A stretch of DNA of 64,000 nucleotides from Macrostomum hystrix (taxonomy: Eukaryota; Platyhelminthes; Macrostomidae): the NCBI GenBank assembly GCA_950097015.1, contig CATNEN010000011.1, positions 558,001-622,000 of the forward strand. The letters are read 5' to 3'. Both the position numbers and the translations under genes were made by a program. Within the stretch, counting starts at the first letter, position 1, and each line of letters opens with the position of its first letter. Under the pieces are notes generated by a model that did no database searches, was not told the DNA's origin, and saw only the letters and a list, made by a program, of their open reading frames with translations. This document shows positions 44,571 through 55,439 of the stretch, piece by piece.

Positions 44571-44574
44571 TACC

Positions 44575-44940
44575 ATTAATACCCATGCTTTAAGGGCGTT
44601 AATGGAAAATCAAAGGGCGCCGTTAGGCGCCCGAGGATTTTTCAAAGACGCCCGCAAAGCTTGGGTATCAATTTTATTGTACCATAGACGTTTTTGCCAA
44701 AGCTATACTTTCAGAGTCAGAGACGGGGGTGTGGGGCAGAGCCCCCACTTCGGGGTGCCATAGACATTTTAGCCTCAGTAAGCCATTCCTATTGGTCGAT
44801 GCCTTTTTGCGGGCGGTTAATGGCTATTAACTGCCCGCAAGAAAATTACCGAGCATTAATTCATCTATGGCCATTAACGGGCAAGACTTTCTGCCGGTTG
44901 GTGGGCAAAAATATCATGGTACACTGCTATTAATATAGTA
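44575..44940. repeat. Candidate foldback element
   Basis: AGGGCGTTAATGG at about 44591 is mirrored by CCATTAACGGGC at about 44870, and the block contains further GCCCGC / GCGGGC pairs. It starts and ends near ATTAATA-type sequence. Boundaries and class are uncertain. Confidence 0.4.
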
Positions 44941-44984
44941 ATATATGTGTAATATGTGTAATTGATTACACGTGCCCCAATAGC

Positions 44985-45235
44985 CGACAGCACAGCCGCA
45001 GCTATTGCGCGGCGCATCTGAAGGCTGCGTACGGCTGTTCAGTCCATGGACTGGGGAGACGCTACGCTCAATTACTCCAGCTAATGCTGATACCTACTTA
45101 ACAGCTTAGTGAACTCAAGCAATGTATATTTTAGTTTTTTTGCTAAAGGACACAAAGTGTTCCAGTGGAGTCGGGAATCGAACCCCCACTTTCAATTCGT
45201 GAGTTCGACTAACCTCTGGCGCCAACCCCGCTGGC
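44985..45235 (-). mobile_element. SINE-B copy, inverted
   Basis: Strong match to 17125-17375: GCGGCGCATCTGAAGGCTGC, CAGTCCATGGACTGGGGAGA, TAACAGCTTAGTGAACT and, at the end, GGAATCGAACCCCC, the complement of the tRNA-like B box. Confidence 0.82.
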
Positions 45236-45897
45236 GTGTTTTTACTGGCGTGTTGGTCTGAGACACTTAAAAAGACGTAAAGTACAGACTACGTCACAAT
45301 GTACCCGACGCGCACAATGTACACGCACACGTAATTCAGTGGTTTGCAAAATGTACTAATACTTTAAACATTGCTACAATAAGCCAAACAAGATATAGAA
45401 TTCATTTCTCAAAAATTTGTCACCAATTTTTCCCAAATAATTTTATTAAGCCATAGCTGTGCCAGTGGGATCAAAAAATTCTATATTTCATTCCTTCATG
45501 TTTTATGTTCATCTTCTCGGCTCTAGCGTAGTTTGAGCTAATTTTCTAATAGAGTTTTTATTGGCCTAGCAGCATCGGCCAAATGTAGCTTTATTGCGTC
45601 TCTCTTTTGGACGAGGCAAAGTTATTGAATTATCCAATTAGTCGCCAATTCGTGGCTTAGAATGTCAGGAGAACACGGATTTTATAAAAATAAGGTAACC
45701 ACATTGCGATCTAATACAAATTATCAATACTGGTCCCGTTGAAAGTGACAGCCTTTTGTTGCTATATTTAGAAAATGGCGGGGAACCCCTTTTCAAACCA
45801 CCCGAGCCACATTGCGCGTGAACTAATGTAGCCAATGGAATTTTGACAACATTTTAGCCTACTGACAATACTCAACCTCGCCCTGTCCATCGACTAG

Positions 45898-47052
45898 ACG
45901 CGTCGCGATTCGCCGTCGCCGCCTAGGGCCACGCCGCCGCAGCCGGCAGCTGCCACCGTCGCCGCTGTCGCCTTCGAAGACGCCGGCTACGACTACGCTG
46001 ACGGCTACGGCTACGGCCAGACAGACGGCGGACTGATCCGAACCTCGGCATTTCTCAACCCGGCCGCGGCGGGCAAACCGCTGCCCATCAGCCGAGAGAC
46101 CACCGCGCGCGAACTGGCCCGCCGTGCCTATATGCGGGGCCTGAATCCGTCTCACTATGGCGTTGCTATGGAAAATTATGAGGACGAAATGGCGCCAGCT
46201 GAGCTGGTTGCTAGGCATCCAGGTGTGCCGCCGGGGGTTGGACGACCCACCAAGGGTGGCAAGGTGAGCCAATGGGGTCAATGGGATCAGTGGTGTTTGC
46301 AGAGCAGGGTTTTGGGGTGAGCATTTCTATATTTAGAGCTTGAATATGAATGACGTATAACTGTCAACAACTGTTTTTCCGATAATGTGATATAACCAGG
46401 TCACATGACATTGTTTCTAAAAATTGCATTTCTAAAAGTAAATCAGTGATGACTAATTCCCAAAAAAGATTAATATCCATATCTTCGATTTCCCTGAACT
46501 ATTACTTTAAGTAGCTCGTTGAGCATGCTGTATGATTTTAATGCACTCTACAAACCCTGTACAGATTTCATAAGGCCGTCAGCCGAGAAAAATATGTAAT
46601 GTGAATACGATGCAAAAAAAATTCTCCTCAAAAACCGCTGATTGTGTCCACAATGAGGCTCGTAAAAGGCTAAAATTGCACTATAGAGAATATATCGAGT
46701 TTCTTGCATTAAAACTATAATGGGACCACTCAGAACTTCTGACCTCTCGGCTTAGGAGTTCGAGGCTATGGCCAGTGGACTTGTAAAACAAGTTGTGTGC
46801 TGTGAAAATATGTTTACTACTGCAATCCTTGAAGGTTGCTAAGCTCGTCTTATGAAGTTATCTTTATAATTATCTACTTTGCTCTAATCAAATTCCTCAT
46901 CAATTGCTTCCCAGGACCCCATATTTCATCCGGGACTGGTGAAGGATTCGCCGACTTCGCGACAGGACGCCATCATGCTACAGCTGTCAACAATTCGCCA
47001 GGGCCTGCTAGACAAACAGAAAGAGATTGAAACATCATTGTCAGTCAGTTAA
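45898..47052 (+). CDS. Two 3' exons, probably the end of the CCDC66-like gene
   Basis: Exon 45898-46263 follows an ACTAG acceptor and ends at GTGAGC; exon 46915-47052 follows TTCCCAG and ends at TAA. Together they encode 167 residues, both in phase 0, with no initiator, so upstream exons are required. The first reads Gly/Tyr-rich then LPISRETTARELARRAYMRG; the second reads RQDAIMLQLSTIRQGLLDKQ, a short C-terminal coiled coil. Exon 8 of the CCDC66-like gene ends in phase 0 at 34660 on the same strand without a good terminal exon. Joining gives 1003 residues, close to vertebrate CCDC66 (about 950). This would place the SIDT gene inside an 11.2-kb intron. Alternatively it is a separate gene whose first exon I missed in 42.7-45.9 kb. 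Confidence 0.65.
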
Positions 47053-48070
47053 TTTTTAAATAGCATATTTTATATAGCAAATTTTGGTTATAAAAGTCTG
47101 CTACTTAAATATCTGCAGGCTGTATAATTAGGTTGGAAAAAAGCTGAGAAACGTATAACTAATAGTGGACTTTTTTTAATGAAATAAATGTAATATTAAC
47201 AGAAAGCCTACAGGAAAATGTTTACATAGCCGAACAACCAGTATAACGCATGCATAAAGAAACTTTGTATGAACTTAATATCCACCACCCAACCATAAGT
47301 GCTACATTATTTATTTATTTGAATACATCTGGTTATGAAACAGGCTTAAAAAGATTCTAAGCCACATTTGTTTTTAATTTATTTTCAGTTGCTCTAGCTC
47401 TGAAAAGCAGAACTTTACGCTCATGTGACTGCAGTTTCCCTTCATTGTTTTCGTAACTTTTAAGAAACCACGACACGTAAGCTCAATAACTCTTGTCGGA
47501 TGCAAGTAAAATGATTTTTTATTTACCACTTTTAAACAGTATGAAATTTGTTTTCTAAGTTTTTAATCCAAATTATCGTCATAAACATTCCACTATTTGA
47601 TTTTACGTGTAGTGCTTTTGTTAAAAATGACTAACATAAAATGTCTAACTAAATTACGTGAATTTTAAGCGAAGGCACTAAATATAATTTGGAGTTTGCT
47701 AATCGTCTGTCCTAGTAAAATTACTTCATTAAAACCCTAAAATTTTCAAAGAAAATCATGTAAATATATTTTTTGTGCGTGCGCTTTAATGCTCCTACGT
47801 AATTGTAGGTAGAGTGTTGCGCAAATAAATATGCTACCTTGTTGACTTCACAATAGGTATTTAGTTCTTTTTTTTAATTTGTATGGAACTATTTATACGA
47901 GGATAAGAATATGGACGAGAAGTAGGAAAAAGTGTCGAGAATGTTTTGTGCTCGAGCATTTTGTGTATTTTACAGAGAATTAAAAGAAAGCGGCAAATAT
48001 ACGTATTAAAAACTACAGACATTTTCGCAAAAAACCAATGTATTATCTACGCTCGTATTTTTTGGTGTCT
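47053..48070. other. Spacer between CCDC66-like 3' end and SLC1 relic
   Basis: AT-rich non-coding DNA. An AATAAA-type signal (GAAATAAATG) at about 47180 could end the plus-strand transcript. Confidence 0.4.
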
Positions 48071-49584
48071 CTAAATGTCATTTCCACGCGGCGATTGACC
48101 AGCGGGATCTGAAAATTTAATAGCAGGGGTTACATGAAAGCATCGGGGTCAATTTTATGTATTCATCAGAAAAGTAAATAACTCGCGCTTCTCGAAATTA
48201 AATGTTTCTTAGGATGTATTAAAAAAGAATTGCTTAACTACTCAGACAGACGAATAGTTAGATGAGACAGATGTATAGTTTAATCTTATAAAAGATCCAA
48301 AGATTTGCAAAAAGCTGTTAACTAATACTCTTATTTAAAAAGTACTTTTTTGTTAACTTACCTTCGTCAATTTCTTTCAACTCTTCAGACATACCGCTGT
48401 TGGGAATCTCCGAGGGGCCCTCTTCTTCAAATTTGCAAATGTGCTGCAGAATCGCTGCACAAAATACATTGCCCATGACATTGACGACTGTGCCAAATAT
48501 ATCTCTGCAATTTTGGGGGTTATAATTTGTGTAGACACGGTATTATTTACTCGTAAGTCAGCTTTTGAGGTACGCGATTGTAGTGAGCGCTTAATTGTTA
48601 CTAACACTGCAAGACAGATACCACCAGTTAGACAGAGACTTAATCCATTCAGATTCGCTGAGATCCACGAGTTAGAAAATAAATGCTACATTGCACAGTC
48701 TATGCGTTAGCTAGGGTACTTAGGGGTACTACGATAAGGAGGAAATTCATCTTATGAGACGTGGGTCCGGGCTCTTCACAGCAGGTCACAATCCAAGGAA
48801 AGAATGTTCTGGCCACGGTATTGCTGATATAATCGCACAGGGTCACAGGGTGCTAAGATCTTGAAGGTTATAAGCGAAAACAAATGCAATATAAAGTCAG
48901 TTGGAAGTGTTGTCACTGCAGCTAAAAAGATAAAGGATACTGCAACTGGTACTATAAAGGATTTCACTCCTTTTCGCTTCGTCCTTAAACACCAGTTTTC
49001 TACAAAGCAAAACTGTAGAAAGCGACTCAAGTAATTAGAGTTCCCTTTCAGGAAAATCAAAATGAAACTATTCTCGGTCCAGGTCAAACACTGACGTTTA
49101 CATACAACGATTGGTCGTCTCTGGTTAGCGTGCATTGTCTGAAGAGCGACTTCTGTCTGACGTTTCAGTTCAAAACAAAAGGTCGGGCGGATGATGCTCG
49201 TGCTGTCTTAATGACTTCACTGGCTGGTCAAACTTTATTATTTAATATTCTTAGCTTATTATTTAAAATTACAGCGTTGAAGCACAGGAAGCCCCGTCTG
49301 CCTTTCTACCAGCTACTTAAGTAGAAAGTTTAATTAAAGAGAAATGCGACACTCACATTATCCAGTCAACTGGCCAAATCCAAATCCAAGTATCAGAAAC
49401 GTCTAAAGCCGGCAAGCCGAAAGCAGAGGGCCACAATTCCTATTGTATATTGAACGCCACTAGGTACGCCAGGCGTGCTAGCAGAAGCAATCATTGCTAG
49501 AAAGCTGGGGATTGATTTAGCGATATTTTTCTGGGTTGAACTGAGTAAGAGATTAGTATTCTTAAACAATGTTTGCATTGATAT

Positions 49585-49800
49585 TGTCACTTCAGTCTAA
49601 CAGGTGGTATTCCAGTCTAACAGGTGACACTCCAGTCTAACAGGCGACACTCTGGTCTAACGGGTGCACTCTAGTCTAACGGGTGACACTCTGGTCTAAC
49701 GGGTGACACTCTAGTCTAACAGGTGATACACTCGTCTAACAGGTGACACCCTCATCTAGCAGGTGACACTCTAGTCTAGCATGTGACATGAAAGTCTCAA
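49585..49800. repeat. 20-bp minisatellite in the SLC1 relic
   Basis: About ten units of AGTCTAACAGGTGACACTCC, ending TAGCATGTGACAT. It lies just beyond the HP2-type exon, where the missing core exons would be expected. Confidence 0.92.
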
Positions 49801-49804
49801 TAAT

Positions 49805-50676
49805 CGCTGGTACATTAGTGCATACTCGGAACGTAAAATTAGTATATTTATTATATGCATTTTAAAGTTACCATGCTTAGGGAATAACAAATATGTCCCA
49901 TTAATTATATCCTACGTACTAAAGTAACGCAACATCAAAATTATGAGTTAATTTAGTAATTAAATATTATGTTCCAACCTGTTCATTCTGGTGATTCGAG
50001 TTGAATAAGTTTGAGCATTTTAATTAATTAAATATTAATATATATGGTAACGCTGGCTTGATGGCACCGCTGGTGCGTGTGTCTGCCCGTTCGTGTTGTT
50101 GCATGTACAAAAACAAGTGCTGGTTTGGATAAATACTGTGGATCATCATCTTTCCTTTAATTATCTGTTTATGTTTTTTTGACAGGTGGGCATATAGATA
50201 GATAGGTAGATAGATCTCCTACTGCCTCTCTCACTCTCCGATTCTCCACGCTCCCTCCCGCTGTTTTCAATTTTGTTTAATTTGGTTCCCTAATAAAAAC
50301 TAAAAAATCGCCCACTACCTCCATATATGGGTCCCACATTCGGCTGTCCGGCATCTGCAGCAGTCAAGGAGACATCATCAAGATTTTGATACAGGAGTCA
50401 ATGAAGCAGTAGTCTGCTTTATTAAAGTGCTTCAGTGAGTATCCTCAGTACAGAGGCCGCTAAGTTTTGTAATATTTACAAAGTTTTTTGTTCATTTTAT
50501 TGGGTGACATGATCAGAAGTAAAAAATAATTTCGAAATATTAAGCAATATTAATGCACTTCGACCTGCTAAGGTGGCACACCCTCAATCTAGTTGCAGCG
50601 AGAATCATACGATGGTTCGATATGATTTAGAATAGATTCTTAACATGAAATTTTAATTAGAAAATTCGAAACGCAC
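49805..50676. other. Interval in the SLC1 relic without core exons
   Basis: Searched on the minus strand for the NMDGT and SSATLP exons found in the intact neighbour; not seen. Otherwise AT-rich and featureless. Confidence 0.45.
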
Positions 50677-51689
50677 TGTATTAGGTCCAGCATATTTTCA
50701 AGCACTTCGCTGCTTATGCTTTCATCGGTCCAGTAGCCGCTGCTCGCGACTAAATTCTTTAAGTAATTGTTATTGCCTGGCTGAATAATGACCGTTAGAA
50801 TGATGCCGATTAACACAGCAGCCGAGCACGAAAAGAAGAAATATAACATTATGAAGATGCAAATCCGGTTCATAGATTTTATGTTCGGATTAGACAACCC
50901 TGGCGTTTTAATTTAAAGTGAAAGGTCTATTTTAGACACTTTTTACAGCGTTTTAAGGTCGCGAAATTGAGCTCCTAACTCCCGGATGCTTTATAATTTG
51001 CTGTAACAACCCCTGTCCTCAGGGAGTGTCTTCTCTTACCTCCAACCCCAGCTCAATTAAAATTGGCCGCAAAATCCCCACTTCCCAGTAGAAGTTTTCT
51101 CCCACTCCCAAACCCTTCTGTTGTTCGATTGCTTGCTCACTTACGTTCTGAGCTGTGACACACTAAAAGTGGGGAACGAACCTCGCGCTGGCAGACCGAG
51201 ACCGGTTTCTGGCTTGTTTGCCTTCGTCAGTCAGCCATAGCCACACGCAGTCCTCTCCCACCACTCTTAGTGTGCACAGAAGTCTCTTTTAAACTTGCCA
51301 TTTTTATGGCGATATTTTTTAGTGTTATGTGAGAGTTTTGCAGCCAAGTCTTTGCTTTTCTACTGTTGTCAGTAGTCTGAATTGTATCTCTCACATGAGC
51401 TAAAAGTAAAAATGATCAAACAGAAAAGCACGAGCAAGCACGAATCGGACACTAGTGAGGAGAAAAGCAACGGAAAAACCATCAGGTTGAGCATATTGAT
51501 CAGCAATTCACCCGGAAAGCCGATAAGCAGGACAGTCAGTTCGCTGGGCTCCAGTCGGCTAATCGAAAGGCCAACTGGCACAGCAAGAATCATTGACAAC
51601 AGTGTGAGAGCTGGCAAAATATTGTCTGTGTTTTTCAGGGCGCTAAGGCAATTGAAGGAAAATTTCCGATTTTGCATCGAGCTCACTTC

Positions 51690-53823
51690 AGTTGTACAAG
51701 TACTTTCCGAGGTCTCCGAATGGCTCCTTTTAGCGTTTTCTGGTAACTCTAGGTCCAGATAATAAATGTAATAGTATGTTTTTGTAAATACGTTTTGCCT
51801 TATAAAAAAATAATAAAAATCTTAAAGTTGAAAATGCGCCAAAAAATAACAATTTTGTTTTACTTTTTACCGTATTAAAAATAATTACTGTATAAAATGC
51901 TTTGTTTTAATAACCACCGTGTAAATATTATTTTGTTAAAATCCTGTGTGTATAAATAGCCGCAACTTTCAGACAGAAAAATAACCTTGTAGTTAACATT
52001 GAAGTTGTTGTTAAAGCTTGAAAAACTTTGTGAGTAAACTTGCAAGTCCTTGAAAGTCGTTGTTTGAAAGTGTTTATCCAAGATATAAAAAGAGTGCCTT
52101 GAAAAGAGGTGTATTGTGTTATTCATTTTAAGAGAGGAGAACATTGAGGAATATACTCAGAACTATACTAAGAACCATACTAAGAATTATACTAAGAACC
52201 ATACTAAGAATTATACTCAGATTTATACCAAGAATATTACAAAAGGGAAACTGCTAAACTCTAATCTCGGGGACGCCTAATTGACTGGAAACGCATACAG
52301 TTGCCTAATTACCGCTCCTGCAACACATACGCTACCATATTGACAAGTTAAAACGGCCCATTTAAGGACCGCCAGTAAAAAATATCTATTTGAAACAGCA
52401 GCAGTGAGATCAGACCTGGTACCACTTTGGAGGCATCAGTGCAGGATATTAAATATTATAGAATAGCCCTGCAACATAAATTAACGGTTTTTGTTTATTA
52501 GACACCAATTATAGGGCAATTTTCTCCAGTTCCTGTGGTGTCTAGTTGGGATGAGTGAGCCAGTAATGGCCAAGAGGAAGCCCAGCGTTAGCGAGGCATT
52601 CTCTTGGTCATTACGGATGCGATATCTCATCTTGATAAGATGTAACCAACGTGTCGGGATAGAAAAGCACGTTTTTCAACTTTTAACGATTGCCGCTTTT
52701 GTCCAGTTGAACCGATTTGGATGCGGTTTTTTGCAAAACATGTAAAACACCCAGGTCTATGTACTGAAGTGAAAAGCGTTGCCAGTTCAACGCGCTTTGG
52801 TTGCCATGGCAACTAACAACATGATATTTTTGGCCATGACAAAAGTTTGTCTCTCGGCACTTTTCTCGGCATTTTATGGTGTCGCCAAGTGCAGACTATC
52901 CAGTCGATGCGGGCTATAGAAGCCTACAATGATTTGATATGGATTTTTTCTTGCTGATCCATCTTCTGGGTCAAAGTGTCAAAAAACGGGTTTTTGAGGT
53001 TGAAAAAATGTGCATGTTTTTAAACTTTCTCTCACCATGCAGGTCAAAGGCCGCGAGCTAGCGCGGACTTTATACTTGCTGGGTCGTAACCCCAACACAT
53101 GGGCCTACTTGATGGTGGAGAAATTTTTTGACGGTGTACTTTTGTGATTGAAAAAATGTGCACTTTTAAAGTACTTTTAGTACAGGGTGCACTTTAGACG
53201 CCTCTATGACACAGACGTGTGACTTGAATTGCATTTCAACACATGTCAACCAACTTTCTTGGGTGTCGCCTATACGACAATGTTGGTTCCAGACTGATTG
53301 GTTGTTGTTTACCGAAGATGTGGGTAGTTAAATCCCAAAAATGTGATTTTGGTCATTTTTAGTCATTTTTTGAGGTACGAGTACAAAACTGCATGGCCAG
53401 AACGTATTTGGTGTGCGATTTGAATGCAGCTTCAGTTTTTAGAAGCGCAACTGATGTGCGCACAAAATGTATATTTTGAATTTTCTAAGCATTTACTTGC
53501 CCCGTTGGTGGATGCGAAAATCCAAAATTTTGACCCCCCGGAGGGCTAAAACATGCAAAACGGGATCAGTCATAACTTTTGATTGCTGCATCCGTTGTCC
53601 CATGATTTCGCGGGCCGCACGGCCATTGTACCATGACTACGTGGCTATCGGGCGGGCTGATATTCGATTATTGCCATAGACGATGTCATTTTGGCCCTAA
53701 AAGTTGGGCCGATAATGGATTATTTTTGTGTATTCAACGTATTTCAACAAAATAAACAATACATCAAAAAAGCAGTTAGAGTCCAGAGTCAAAGTCTAAT
53801 TTCGCAAAGCGACCTTTTTGCAC
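51690..53823. other. Spacer with a short tandem repeat
   Basis: AT-rich DNA without a supported gene. A 28-base compound repeat of AACCATACTAAGAATTATAC lies at about 52150-52235. Several words such as ACAAAATGTG recur in 53000-53470 but give no element I can name. Confidence 0.4.
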
Positions 53824-54872
53824 TCACATATAAACGTAACATTTAGCCCCGTTCTTCTCCAAGACGATCGTCGGGCCGGATTTATCAGGCTGGCCAATAG
53901 TTGTGACGGCAGTTGGAACGCTGGATGACTTTTCGCAGAGTGCTTGTGCTTGATGACTGACCACGCTCGACGTAGAGGCATGTAGACTATCTGTGATAGC
54001 CGAAGACAATGCGCGCTTCTGGGCCACCGTTGTCCGCTTAGTATAACGGACAACACTATCCACCTTTTTGTGCCCAGAGACGGTTTGAATCGCTTCGGCA
54101 CTGAATCCAGCAGAGGACAGGTTTGTTATGGTTGTTGCGCGGATCGAATGGTTGGTGTAGTCCCGCGAGAGCCTGGCCGCTTTCGAGATCGTCTTCATCA
54201 TACTGGCCAATGTGTTCTTGCCCAATACATCCTTTGGGCAATACCATGCTCCATTCTGCCACTTGACGGCAGGCCTGGGAAACAGAGAGCCGTTCTCAGA
54301 TGGAAGCTTCGAAAGATACAGTTTGATCCCTTCAACTGGGCACACAGATTTGTCTTGCACAGGAAAAATCCCAATCTCCCGATTGGACCGAGGGGCATCG
54401 GCGGACACACACTTTTCTTTCTGAAAGTCAACGCACGTCATACCTCCGGTGGATTCCCGCAGAATGACTCTTTTTTCTCAAGCGCTCGAATCCATTCACG
54501 TCCACGAAAGGCAAAGTGCGAGCTCAGGACAAAGAAAACTTCCTGTTGCAGTTTCTGTGGCGAGCTCCGGTCAAAGTACGCATGCAACAACGCCAAATCT
54601 TCAGGCTCCAATGCTCGATACCCACCGTCACCATCCATCACCGAAACAGGTTTCTTCCGTGAGTACGTAAGAGCAGCTTTGAAAGTCTTCTCAAAAGCGC
54701 TAAATTCAACATTGCCGATGATATCCAAACCTCGTAAATTCTTCAAATACCGGTAGATTCCTGCGCGCATGCATACCAGCGAACTGCAACTGTACGCCGT
54801 TCCATCATCCTTTTTAACCACCGAAAAATATGTCCCCAATACTGCTGACATAGCGAAGAACATCCGCGTCAC
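53824..54872 (-). pseudogene. Crypton/DUF3504-type tyrosine recombinase, copy 1
   Basis: Two frames joined by a frameshift. The N-terminal part (54872 to about 54485) has YFSVVKKDDGTAYSCSSL, GIYRYLKNL and HFAFRGREWIR. The C-terminal part has CPVEGIKLYLSKLP, YTNHSIRATTITNLSSAGF (catalytic Arg) and VSGHKKVDSVVRYTKRTT (His, Arg and candidate Tyr). This is the layout of Crypton recombinases and of the domesticated DUF3504 domains in KIAA1958 and ZMYM proteins, which cut and rejoin DNA through a tyrosine. The frame changes at an A6 run at about 54470-54476 and needs one more A to stay open. The last codons abut a GTGAGTG donor, so a further exon is possible. Confidence 0.8.
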
Positions 54873-55435
54873 TCCGATGCCCTGTGAAATGGTCGCCGCA
54901 TAAAAAATCTATTTTATAATCTGCCAATTAAACACACCAAAATACTACGCTCGTACGCTAGTACCTGTCACAGATTTGATCTCCTGCAAACTGTGTCCGG
55001 CTTCCGTCAGGTTAGTAACAACTGTTGCGCGAATGCAATATGGTTGGTGTACTCGAACTGTAGACCAGCGCGCTTTGAGACGCCCTTCATCATATCGAAT
55101 AGTGTGTTCTTTCCCAGAACCTGCTTATGAGAATACCAAACTGCCGAATCAGGCCTGACCTTGATTGGCTTCGGAAACAAAAAATCCGTTCCTGGTGGCA
55201 GCTTAGACGCGTACAGGTCCACCGCTTCTACTGGACAATTCTGGCCTTGGATACTGAACATTCTTATCTGCTTGCTTGTCCTGCACTTGCCACGGTCTTC
55301 GGCAGTGATAGTCTTCTCCCGACCAGTTTGGATTGAGGTACAGCTTTGGAAGAACCTGCGCTGCTCAGAACAGCTATTTTTATATATGCGTCTTGCTTTA
55401 CCATCCAATAATATGCACGCGGACTTTCCATCCAA
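54814..55435 (-). pseudogene. Crypton/DUF3504-type tyrosine recombinase, copy 2
   Basis: The C-terminal half only. The open part has CPVEAVDLYASKLP, LGKNTLFDMMKGVSKRAG and YTNH, then shifts frame by one base to read IRATVVTNLTEAGHSL and SVTG. A donor at 54964 (ACAG/GTACTAG) and an acceptor at 54882 (TTTCACAG) bound an 83-base intron. The last exon (54881-54814) supplies GHRSDADVLRYVSSIG and a stop, matching GHKKVDSVVRY of copy 1 column for column. The start of copy 1 overlaps this exon in another frame. Confidence 0.7.
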
Positions 55436-55439
55436 TGAA

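Larger units (their letters stand above)
48071..51677 (-). pseudogene. Broken SLC1 (EAAT-like) transporter paralogue
   Basis: Recognisable exons in transporter order. 51677 to about 51465 has TM1-2 (ILPALTLLSMILAVPVGL, FPGELLINMLNLMVFPLLFSS). 50899-50677 has TM3 (FSCSAAVLIGIILTVIIQPG). 49504-49357 corresponds to the HP2/TM8 exon (ASASTPGVPSG ... PVDWI), 48504-48362 has FGTVVNVMGNVFCAAILQH, and the last exon is 48108-48071. Exon phases equal those of the intact gene at 59783-63945. The exons for the scaffold turn, HP1 (SSATLP) and the NMDGT core are absent, and the HP2 exon has a one-base frameshift (an extra C in the TTTCGGC stretch near 49417). No good donor follows the first exon. SLC1 proteins are sodium-coupled glutamate or neutral amino-acid transporters; this copy lacks the substrate site. 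Confidence 0.8.

Noticed and set aside
45859-46281. 140-codon minus-strand frame
   Set aside because: Shadow of the plus-strand exon 45898-46263, which has proper splice sites.
48776-49135. Hydrophobic minus-strand frame (SFIVPVAVSFIFLAAVTTLP) as a lost SLC1 core exon
   Set aside because: Wrong position in exon order, no NMDGT motif and no matching splice phases.
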